6,102 nt of DNA from JBFIHF01 sp964411125 (GTDB taxonomy: Bacteria; Myxococcota_A; Bradymonadia; Bradymonadales; Bradymonadaceae). This document shows, in pieces, positions 1 through 6,102 of the stretch. Position 1 is the first letter of the stretch; each line of letters starts with the position of its first letter. Location of the stretch: contig CAYPJU010000157.1 of assembly GCA_964411125.1 (NCBI GenBank), forward strand, positions 1 to 6,102, given 5' to 3'. A program made the translations under genes and the position numbers. A model generated the notes under the pieces. That model was not told the DNA's origin and ran no database searches. It worked only from the letters and a program-made list of their open reading frames with translations.

Positions 1-144
1 TGCGCGCAGAACCAGTACGTCGCCTCCAACGTCTGCACGGCCTGCCCCACGGGGACGACCAACGCAGCAGGCGACGACGCCTCCGGCAACGACACGACCT
101 GCGACGACCTGTGCTCGGCCGAAGTCGGCCTCGTATGCGACGAC
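1..144 (+). other. Cys-rich repeat module (final copy of a probable array)
   Basis: Frame-1 translation shows Cys at codons 1, 12, 15, 34, 38 and 46, with the 'CPTGTTNAAGDDASG' signature between the CxxC and the next Cys. I recall similar modules in tandem in large extracellular proteins of Myxococcota and some protists. The window opens on the first Cys of the module, so more copies upstream are likely but not visible. Pairing of these Cys as disulfides would fit an exported protein (inference). Confidence 0.6.
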
Positions 145-1562
145 TTCCTGCAGGCGTACTTCAAGCCGCCCACCGCACCGAGCAGCTCGTCGCCGAGGTT
201 CTTCGGCCGCGGAGTCGCCATCGACGGCGACACGTTGGTCATCGGAACCACCAGCGAGTACAGCGTTTCGAGCGGCGTGGGCGCCGCCCAGCTCGACGAC
301 GGCGGCGATGCGACCGGCGCCGTCTGGATCTTCCGGAACCACGGAGGAACCTGGGCGCTGGAAGAGTTCATCAAGGCCCCCGACCCCGGAGCAGGGGACC
401 GATTTGGGGACATCTTCGATCTGGATGGGGACACCCTCGTGGTCGCCGCCAAGGAAGAGAGCAGCGACTCCGTCGGCGTGGACGGCGACACGACCAACGC
501 CGGGCGGCTCTACAGCGGTGCCGTGTTCGTCTACCACCGTACCGGCACCACGTGGGCGCTTCAGGGCTACCTCAAAGCATCCAATCCCCAGCGCGACGAC
601 CAATTCGGAACGTCCGTCGCCGTCTCGGGCGACACGATCGCCGTCGGGGCTCGCTTCGAGGACAGCTCCGCGACCGGCGTGAACGGAGCGCGAACACCAA
701 CGACGCGCCCGGCGCGGGAGCCGTCTACCTGTTCGAACGTTCTGCGGGGACGTGGGCTCAGACGGCCTACGTCAAAGCGTCGAACACCGACCGAGACGAC
801 GGTTTCGGATACGCCGTCGACCTCGACCAGACGACGCTCGTCGTAGGAGCGATCGGAGAGGGGAGCGTCGCCACCACGGTAGGCGGCGACGAAACCGACG
901 ACAGCGGCAACTTCGTCGGAGCTGCGTACGTGTTCGAAAAATCCGGGATGACCTGGAGCCAGCAAGCCTACCTGAAAGCGTCCCACGCCGTTTCCTCGCA
1001 ATACTTCGGCCAGAACGTGGTCGTCGACGGCGACACCATCGTCGTCGCCGCAGCCGGCGACCCCAGCGGCATCGGGGGCATCGACCCCGTCGGCCACGAC
1101 TCCCTCGCCCCAACCTCCGGAGCCCTCTACGTCTACACGCGCTCGGGGAACGCGTGGAGCCAGCAAGCGTTCCTCAAATCGAGCGACCCGGACTCCGGCG
1201 ATCGACTGGCGTGGTCGTGGAGCGCCCTCGTCTTCCAGGGCGACCAAATCTACGCAGGGGCGTACCAGGAAGACGGGGCCGGGACCTGGGTCGACGGCGA
1301 CCCGTCGAGCAACGCGTCCGCCAACTCCGGCGCGGTGTGCGGCTTCCGCCGCACCGGGGGGACCTGGGCGCAGAACGCATACTTCAAGGCGCCGAATGCC
1401 GATGCCGACGACCAGTTCGGGTTCTCGCTGGCCTACGATGGTGCCAACTTGCTCGTCTCGTCGGTGAACGAGCGGAGCAACGCGGTCGGAATCGACGGTG
1501 ACATGACGGACAATTCGTCGCTCTTCCGCGGCGCGGTCTACCCCTTCGACGTCACGCCGTAA
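1..1562 (+). CDS. FG-GAP (integrin-alpha-like) beta-propeller protein with Cys-rich module; 5'-partial, one frameshift
   Basis: C-terminal part of a larger protein; the start lies upstream of the window. Reading begins in the frame of base 1 and moves to the frame of base 3 at about 685-687, ending at TAA 1560-1562. The first ~48 residues are a Cys-rich module (CxxC, 'TTNAAGDDASG'). Seven repeats of ~67 residues follow, each with a hydrophobic K-A/S-x-[PD] start, an FG or equivalent, 'DGDTxVVxA', an Asp-rich 'GVDGD' loop, 'GAVYVF', and a closing G-T-W. This is the FG-GAP/integrin alpha family, where seven blades make a propeller and Asp-rich loops often bind calcium. I infer a secreted or surface adhesion or binding role; no signal peptide or anchor is visible. 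In the raw frame, translation would run out of frame and stop at TAG 844-846. A start at 111 in the third frame would give ~190 residues of non-homologous low-complexity sequence, so it is not the real start. Family is sure; function is not. Confidence 0.85.
   Translation, partial: RAEPVRRLQRLHGLPHGDDQRSRRRRLRQRHDLRRPVLGRSRPRMRRLPAGVLQAAHRTEQLVAEVLRPRSRHRRRHVGHRNHQRVQRFERRGRRPARRRRRCDRRRLDLPEPRRNLGAGRVHQGPRPRSRGPIWGHLRSGWGHPRGRRQGREQRLRRRGRRHDQRRAALQRCRVRLPPYRHHVGASGLPQSIQSPARRPIRNVRRRLGRHDRRRGSLRGQLRDRRERSANTNDAPGAGAVYLFERSAGTWAQTAYVKASNTDRDDGFGYAVDLDQTTLVVGAIGEGSVATTVGGDETDDSGNFVGAAYVFEKSGMTWSQQAYLKASHAVSSQYFGQNVVVDGDTIVVAAAGDPSGIGGIDPVGHDSLAPTSGALYVYTRSGNAWSQQAFLKSSDPDSGDRLAWSWSALVFQGDQIYAGAYQEDGAGTWVDGDPSSNASANSGAVCGFRRTGGTWAQNAYFKAPNADADDQFGFSLAYDGANLLVSSVNERSNAVGIDGDMTDNSSLFRGAVYPFDVTP
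145..1559 (+). repeat. Seven tandem FG-GAP blades (protein repeat, ~201-nt period)
   Basis: The Trp codon closing each blade sets the register. Blades run 145-354, 355-555, 556-755, 756-956, 957-1157, 1158-1367 and 1368-1559. Lengths are 210, 201, 200, 201, 201, 210 and 192 nt. All are multiples of three except blade 3. The last blade ends the protein directly, without a closing Trp. The repeats are diverged at DNA level; only short pieces such as 'gacggcgacac' recur. Seven is the number needed to close an integrin-type propeller, so the whole propeller appears to be inside the window. Confidence 0.85.
685..687 (+). other. Frameshift site: apparent 1-base deletion in blade 3
   Basis: Upstream, frame 1 reads '...EDSSATGVNG'; downstream, the third frame reads 'SANTNDAPGAGAVYLF...'. 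Joining the two at the GG of 685-686 with one added base gives 'GVNG-SANTNDAPGAG', the normal Asp/Asn-rich loop and GAVY strand of an FG-GAP blade. Blade 3 measures 200 nt where blades 2, 4 and 5 measure 201. The event may be a sequencing or assembly error, or a real inactivating mutation. No slippery run is present at the site, which argues against programmed shifting. Confidence 0.8.
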
Positions 1563-1564
1563 TC

Positions 1565-1605
1565 GCGCCGCCCCACGGCGGGCGGCGTCGGAGCGCCGCC
1601 CCACG
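1565..1605 (+). terminator. GC-rich hairpin cluster after the propeller gene; possible terminator without U-tract
   Basis: Three bases past the stop, the arm 1566-1573 (cgccgccc) pairs perfectly with 1580-1587 (gggcggcg) around a 6-nt loop. The same right arm also pairs perfectly with 1594-1601, because the 13-mer gcgccgccccacg occurs at both 1565-1577 and 1593-1605. Only one stem can form at a time. The position fits transcript-end formation, but no run of T follows, so intrinsic termination is uncertain. Confidence 0.4.
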
Positions 1606-1623
1606 ACTGCCGTACGAACAAAC

Positions 1624-1653
1624 TTCAACACGTGTCGGAAACTGTGGTATATC
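1624..1653 (+). promoter_or_regulatory. Candidate sigma-70-type promoter for the RNase E/G gene
   Basis: The hexamer TATATC (1648-1653) is preceded by TGG (1645-1647), an extended -10 TGn motif. A weak -35 (TTCAAC, 1624-1629) lies 18 bp upstream. The stretch is less GC-rich than the flanking genes. Transcription would begin near 1660 and leave a leader of about 225 nt. CACGTG palindromes at 1629-1634 and 1659-1664 bracket the -10. The call rests on motif inspection only. Confidence 0.4.
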
Positions 1654-1659
1654 CGCGCC

Positions 1660-1884
1660 ACGTGAACCGGTGCGCCTGGTGTCCCTTAAGACCCCGGGCC
1701 TCGGCCGCAAAACGCTTTTACAAACAATTTTGCCGCTCTACGGGGCGGTCCCATAAAACTTTTGAGATTCGAGGAGCTCCGGTCGACCCGGCCTTCTGCG
1801 AGGTTTTTCCAAAGACGAAACGTCCGCGAAGACAACAAATGAAGGACTGATGGTCGGGCTGGTTCGCCTCGGGGACGAGGTAAC
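1660..1884 (+). promoter_or_regulatory. Long putative 5' leader of the RNase E/G gene
   Basis: This stretch between the candidate start site and the GTG has short A- and T-runs unlike the coding DNA around it and no convincing protein. A 72-codon open frame at 1632-1850 would start at a GTG inside the promoter and has no recognisable protein character. A 3-codon ATG-AAG-GAC-TGA frame sits at 1839-1850. Two perfect 8-bp palindromes lie side by side at 1773-1780 and 1781-1788. In E. coli, rne autoregulates through a long structured leader; a comparable role here is inference only. Confidence 0.3.
1866..1881 (+). promoter_or_regulatory. Hairpin enclosing the Shine-Dalgarno of the RNase E/G gene
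   Basis: CCTCG (1867-1871) pairs perfectly with CGAGG (1876-1880) around the loop GGGA, a GNRA tetraloop; a G-U pair (1866-1881) can extend the stem. The right arm holds the GAGG Shine-Dalgarno, 4 nt before the GTG start at 1885. The fold would mask the ribosome binding site and could make translation sensitive to structure. The stem is short, so its effect in the cell is uncertain. Confidence 0.4.
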
Positions 1885-3005
<1,121 letters not shown>

Positions 3006-3105
3006 NNNNNNNNNNNNNNNNNNNNNNNNNNNNNNNNNNNNNNNNNNNNNNNNNNNNNNNNNNNNNNNNNNNNNNNNNNNNNNNNNNNNNNNNNNNNNNN
3101 NNNNN
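3006..3105. other. Assembly gap (100 N)
   Basis: Exactly 100 undetermined bases, the customary placeholder for a scaffold gap of unknown size. It removes the 3' end of the RNase E/G gene, the 5' end of the acetyltransferase gene, and anything between them. Any reading frame that crosses it is meaningless. Confidence 0.98.
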
Positions 3106-3106
3106 G

Positions 3107-3364
3107 GACGGCGAGGGCGGGTTCTACCTGTACCGTGGCGACGAGAAGGTCGGCGAGATGACCTACGAGCGCCGTGACGACGACGTCCTCGTCTTCCCGC
3201 ACACCTGGGTCGACGATTCCCTGCGAGGGGAGGGGCGCGCTCGCGAGCTGCTCGACGCCGCCGTCGAGTGGGTCCGCGCCGAAGGCCTGAAGATCGAGCC
3301 GGTCTGCCCGTACGTCGTCGGTCAGTTCGAAAAAGACGAATCACTCCGCGACATTCGCGCCTGA
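3107..3364 (+). CDS. Small GNAT-fold N-acetyltransferase, COG2388/NATD1-like (5'-partial)
   Basis: The last 85 residues are visible, ending at TGA 3362-3364; the start is inside the N run. The order of elements matches the small stand-alone acetyltransferase-like family (COG2388, Pfam GNAT_acetyltr_2; E. coli YjdJ, human NATD1). These are an 'FYLYRGDEKVGEMTY' beta hairpin, 'VLVFPHTWVDDSLRGEGRA' with the R-G-x-G-x-A acetyl-CoA loop, an amphipathic helix (AVEWVRAEGL), and a terminal 'CPYVVGQF' strand and loop. Family members are about 90-110 residues, so probably only 10-20 residues are missing. The substrate of this family is poorly defined. The gene is convergent with the kinase operon, 44 bp away, with no clear terminator between. 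Family assignment is good; function is open. Confidence 0.78.
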   Translation, partial: DGEGGFYLYRGDEKVGEMTYERRDDDVLVFPHTWVDDSLRGEGRARELLDAAVEWVRAEGLKIEPVCPYVVGQFEKDESLRDIRA

Positions 3365-3408
3365 CGAGCGGACAGGGTCGGAGCCCCGTACCACGACACG
3401 ACGTTCGG

Positions 3409-4728
3409 TCAGTCGTCTTCCAGGAGCCAGAAGATGCTCCGCTCCGGATCCTCTGCATCGACCCACACGACCGCTTCGGTCCCCGGCGTGGCGACGCTGT
3501 AGAGCTCCAGGTCGACCCGATTGCTCACAACCTTCCGCTCCCCTTCGTGCTCGAATTCGAAGTCCACGACGTGGAAGTTCGCGTTCGCCTGACGGTCTTT
3601 CAGCAGGGCCGGTACCGGGCTCGTCGAGCGGATGAGCTGCCACTGCCGCTGCACCTTCTGGTACCGCCAGAACCCGTAGACGAGAAGCCCGACCGGCACC
3701 AGAAAGAAGAGCGCCATCCCGAGCGGATCCGTCGTCATCCCGACGATTCCAGCGAGCGCGAGCACCGCGGCGAGTGCCGGGGCTCCCCAGATGGTGCCGC
3801 CTTCGAGGGCGCGGTGCGTCACGGCTTTGAACGTCGGCGAAACGCGAGCGACGGTCAGCGCCGTGCTACCCGCGGCGACGATCGGCGCGTCGGCGGAAGC
3901 CTCGAACCGGCGCGCCAGAGCTTCCAGGTTTTTCGGGCGCTCCGCGGGGTCGAGCGCGAGCATCGAGTCGATCGCGTCCGCCATCTCGCGCGAGAGACTC
4001 GCCGCGTGTCGCCAGCGAATTCGGCGGGAATCGTCGAGGAGCTCGTCGGGGCTCGTGCGCGTCAGGAGCGCCACCGCCGTCGCCCCGACGCTGTAGAGAT
4101 CGCTCGCCGGGCCCGCGGCGCCGAAGAGTTGTTCGGGTGCCATGTATCCGTAGGTCCCCGCCATCGTACTCCCGGCCGTATGGAGCGTCTCGGCGACGAC
4201 GCGCGCCGCGCCGAAACCGACCAGGCGAACGCCGTCCGCGCCGACGAGAATGTTGCTCGGCTTGATGTCGCGGTGCACGACGACCGGCGACTGCGCCGCG
4301 AGGTGCCGCAATGCGGCGAGCAGGTCGACGACGAGCTCGGCGACCTCCCGCTGCTCGAAGCGCCGGCTGTCGAGCATCGCCTGTAGCGTCTCCCCGTCCA
4401 CCCGCTCGACCACCGTGTAGAAGGTGACCGTCTTCCCTCGCTCGACGACGAAGTGGTCGAGGTGCCTGGGGATCGCAGGGTGATCGAGCGAGCGCAGAAC
4501 CTGCGACTCTCGTTCGAACAGCTCGACCTCCTTCATCGATGCGGTCTTCCGCAGCATCAGCTCTTTCACGACGACTTCATTGCCCTCGTCGCCGCGCGCC
4601 GCGAACGTTCGCGCCGCTCCGTGCTCCCCGAGGACCTCCTCGAGCCGGTAACGCCCGCGTAGGAGCGGTGAATCACCGCACGCGCAGACTTCGTCGGTCG
4701 TCGTCGCTCCGCACGTCGCGCAGATCAC
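3409..4728 (-). CDS. Membrane pseudokinase-like Hanks Ser/Thr kinase paralogue (zinc ribbon, kinase fold, TM hairpin)
   Basis: 439 residues. GTG start at 4728 overlaps the upstream kinase stop (GTGA), with GGAG 5 nt before it inside that gene. The start is supported by the paralogue, whose first residues match (M-I-C-x-x-C). Order: zinc ribbon C3-x2-C6...C15-x-C17; kinase fold about 27-275; membrane helices about 313-331 and 336-354 with a very short loop; tail about 358-439 resembling DUF3592. Kept motifs: K55 (VVVKE), E74 in helix C, H152-R153-D154 with 'IKPSN', A197-P198-E199, D210, R264. Changed motifs: the DFG Asp is Gly (G171-F-G, codon GGT), and the glycine-rich loop reads G34-E-H-G-A-A, losing two of three Gly. 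Loss of the Mg-binding Asp predicts weak or no phosphotransfer, so a scaffolding or allosteric role beside the active upstream kinase is likely (inference). Longer open frame upstream of 4728 is out-of-frame reading of the neighbour. Confidence 0.88.
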   Translation of the reverse strand: MICATCGATTTDEVCACGDSPLLRGRYRLEEVLGEHGAARTFAARGDEGNEVVVKELMLRKTASMKEVELFERESQVLRSLDHPAIPRHLDHFVVERGKTVTFYTVVERVDGETLQAMLDSRRFEQREVAELVVDLLAALRHLAAQSPVVVHRDIKPSNILVGADGVRLVGFGAARVVAETLHTAGSTMAGTYGYMAPEQLFGAAGPASDLYSVGATAVALLTRTSPDELLDDSRRIRWRHAASLSREMADAIDSMLALDPAERPKNLEALARRFEASADAPIVAAGSTALTVARVSPTFKAVTHRALEGGTIWGAPALAAVLALAGIVGMTTDPLGMALFFLVPVGLLVYGFWRYQKVQRQWQLIRSTSPVPALLKDRQANANFHVVDFEFEHEGERKVVSNRVDLELYSVATPGTEAVVWVDAEDPERSIFWLLEDD

Positions 4729-4737
4729 GGGGTCTCC
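4725..4737 (-). promoter_or_regulatory. Coupled stop/start (GTGA) and internal ribosome binding site between the two kinases
   Basis: On the minus strand the upstream kinase ends with TGA (4727-4725), and the downstream GTG is 4728-4726, a 4-base overlap. GGAG (4737-4734) precedes the GTG by 5 nt, within the last codons of the upstream gene. The layout is typical of translational coupling and suggests that the two proteins are made in linked amounts. Confidence 0.75.
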
Positions 4738-6101
4738 AGCAAAAACGGGGTGTGCTCCAGGATACGGGACAGAGGGATCGCCGCGTCGGGCTTGCCCGGG
4801 GGGAAGATCACGATGAACCGCTCGTCGTTCGCCATGTTCGACCTGCTCGGCATTGATTGGAAGCCGGTTAGCGTCTTGCCGTCGACTTGGAACGAGAAAT
4901 TGAGAACCCAGTACGTGCTCTTTCCGTTGGAATGCTTGGTCTGGGAGAGCACGGTCGCCACGGCGACGTCGCCCGTGCGGTAGAGCTCGCGGTCTTTGCG
5001 TGCAAAGACGTCGTAGACGAACATCGCAGCGAGACCCAGCAGATACGCCGGAAGCGCCATCATGAGGGCGAGGGCGAGCCCGAGCTCGCCGAGCACCATC
5101 ATCGGGAGGGTGACCGCGACGAATGCGCCGGTGATCATCTTCGCGTTGTTCCCCTGCCGGTCCTTGCGAAACACCATCGTGTCGGGAATGCCCCGAGGGG
5201 CCGGTGGAAATCGCGCGAGCTGGTCGTTTGCTCTGACCATCGCGCGATACTCGGCGTCTTCTTCGGCGGTGGCGGCCGTGCGTGCTCGCTGCGCGACCTC
5301 CGCAGCCGTCGGACGGACGTCGGCCTGACGCGCCAGCATCTCTTTGAGGAGCACGCGCGCCTCGCGTGGCAACGACAGCGCGTCGAGGTCCGGCGGTCCG
5401 AGCCGCTCCTGCGCCTCGCCGGTCAGCAGCGCGACGATCGTCATGCCCAAGGCGTAAATGTCCGACGCCGGGCCAGCGCGTCCGACCATCTGTTCGGGCG
5501 CCATGAACCCGACGGTGCCCGCCATCGAGATCGCGCCGTCGTCGACATGTGCGACTGCGTCGAGCACCGTCCCGAAGTCGATCAAGACGATCCCGCCGCG
5601 CCGGCGCTCCATCAGGTTCGACGGCTTGATGTCGCGGTGCACGACCGGAGGGGAGAGACTGTGAAGATATCTCAGGATCTTGGCGACCTCGGCGGCGAGT
5701 TCGAACGCCTCTTTCCGATCGCAGCACCCTTCGGCGAGCCGCTCGCTGAGCGGACGCCCGACGATCAGCTCCTGAACGATGTACATCGCCAGCGTCCCGC
5801 GTTGCTCGACGTGGAAGTGTTCGTGGTAGTCGGGAACGCCGACGTGGTCGAGCTGACGCAGCACGTCCGCTTCCCGCTCGAAGTTCTCGATCGCATCGAG
5901 CGACTCGATCGAACGCACGAGGAGCTCCTTCACCGCGAAGAGCTGGTCGGTGGCGAGCTCGCGGGCCCGGTAGGTCGTCCCGTTCGCCCCTCGTCCCAGC
6001 ACCGCTTCGATCTCGTAACGCCCGTCGAGGTGCGGCGCCGCGCCACATCGTTCGCACGAATGCGGGTCGGTCGTCTCGCCCTCGCAGTCGATGCAGATCA
6101 T
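4725..6101 (-). CDS. Membrane Hanks-type Ser/Thr protein kinase with N-terminal zinc ribbon
   Basis: 458 residues, predicted to phosphorylate Ser/Thr of target proteins from the inner face of the cytoplasmic membrane. ATG is at 6101, one base from the window edge, so its ribosome binding site and promoter are not visible; the paralogue's matching N-terminus supports this start. Order: four-Cys zinc ribbon C3-x2-C6...C16-x2-C19; kinase domain about 29-275; linker; two hydrophobic helices about 323-340 and 342-363; tail about 374-458 with beta strands and a DUF3592-like 'FSFQVDGKTLTG' segment. Canonical motifs are intact: G36-R-G38-A-N-G41, K58 (FAVKE), E77, H155-R156-D157 with 'IKPSN', D175-F-G, A201-P202-E203, D214, R263. 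The Arg before the catalytic Asp marks an RD kinase, often controlled by activation-loop phosphorylation; S192 and T196 are in that loop. With a two-helix hairpin, both kinase and tail should face the cytoplasm, unlike PknB-type kinases with an outside sensor. Substrate unknown. Confidence 0.92.
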   Translation of the reverse strand: MICIDCEGETTDPHSCERCGAAPHLDGRYEIEAVLGRGANGTTYRARELATDQLFAVKELLVRSIESLDAIENFEREADVLRQLDHVGVPDYHEHFHVEQRGTLAMYIVQELIVGRPLSERLAEGCCDRKEAFELAAEVAKILRYLHSLSPPVVHRDIKPSNLMERRRGGIVLIDFGTVLDAVAHVDDGAISMAGTVGFMAPEQMVGRAGPASDIYALGMTIVALLTGEAQERLGPPDLDALSLPREARVLLKEMLARQADVRPTAAEVAQRARTAATAEEDAEYRAMVRANDQLARFPPAPRGIPDTMVFRKDRQGNNAKMITGAFVAVTLPMMVLGELGLALALMMALPAYLLGLAAMFVYDVFARKDRELYRTGDVAVATVLSQTKHSNGKSTYWVLNFSFQVDGKTLTGFQSMPSRSNMANDERFIVIFPPGKPDAAIPLSRILEHTPFLLETP

Positions 6102-6102
6102 G

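Noticed and set aside
567..1661. 364-codon open frame antisense to the propeller gene
   Set aside because: It is the complement of well-defined FG-GAP blades, has biased Val/Arg/Asp composition and no known domain; long antisense frames are common at this GC content.
1632..1850. 72-codon GTG-started frame in the intergenic region
   Set aside because: The start falls inside the candidate promoter and CACGTG box, there is no ribosome binding site, and the product has no recognisable features.
3106..3177. RNase reading frame continuing across the N run, or an RNase-acetyltransferase fusion
   Set aside because: The gap length is a placeholder, so frame across it means nothing; the acetyltransferase family is normally stand-alone.
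3365..3408. Possible bidirectional terminator between the convergent genes
   Set aside because: Only 3-4 bp pairings are visible and no T/A tracts, so no terminator can be supported.
3268..4386. 372-codon plus-strand frame over the kinase and acetyltransferase 3' ends
   Set aside because: It overlaps two genes supported by domains and reads as Arg/Pro/Glu-rich shadow sequence.
4729..6057. In-frame extension of the downstream kinase to 882 residues
   Set aside because: This is a second reading frame of the upstream kinase gene. It is Arg-rich, low-complexity sequence without kinase motifs, and the true N-terminus is fixed at 4728 by the paralogue and the GGAG site.

Overview
High-GC (roughly two-thirds G+C) bacterial draft sequence. 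A 100-base N run splits it, which suggests a scaffold from a draft genome or metagenome bin. Three things point to Myxococcota or a related former deltaproteobacterial lineage: a Cys-rich 'CPxGTTNAAGDDASG' repeat module fused to an FG-GAP propeller, Hanks-type Ser/Thr kinases with N-terminal zinc ribbons, and a stand-alone RNase E/G. This is inference from gene content; there is no rRNA or other taxonomic marker here.

Layout, left to right. (1) 1-1562, plus strand: the C-terminal part of a large, probably exported protein. One Cys-rich module is followed by seven FG-GAP/integrin-alpha-like blades of about 201 nt, enough for a complete seven-bladed propeller. The reading frame breaks once, at about 685-687, in the third blade. 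That blade is exactly one base shorter than its 201-nt neighbours. (2) 1563-1884: a 322-bp intergenic region less GC-rich than the genes. It holds a GC-rich set of alternative hairpins just after the stop, a candidate extended -10 promoter between two CACGTG palindromes, and a long leader ending in a small GNRA-capped hairpin that pairs with the Shine-Dalgarno of the next gene. (3) 1885-3005: the first 373 residues of an RNase E/G family endoribonuclease, cut by the N run (3006-3105). (4) 3107-3364: the last 85 residues of a small COG2388/NATD1-type GNAT protein whose start lies in the gap. (5) 3409-6101, minus strand, convergent with (4): two paralogous membrane kinases with the same architecture (zinc ribbon, kinase domain, two-helix membrane hairpin, small beta-rich tail resembling DUF3592). 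Their genes overlap by 4 bp (GTGA), so they are probably co-transcribed and translationally coupled.

The most interesting item is the kinase pair. The upstream protein keeps every canonical catalytic motif. The downstream one has GFG in place of DFG and a degenerate glycine-rich loop, yet retains the VAIK-type Lys, HRD Asp and APE. It therefore looks like a pseudokinase, or strongly impaired kinase, encoded with an active paralogue, which suggests a regulator/enzyme pair. The other genes show no obvious functional link to it.
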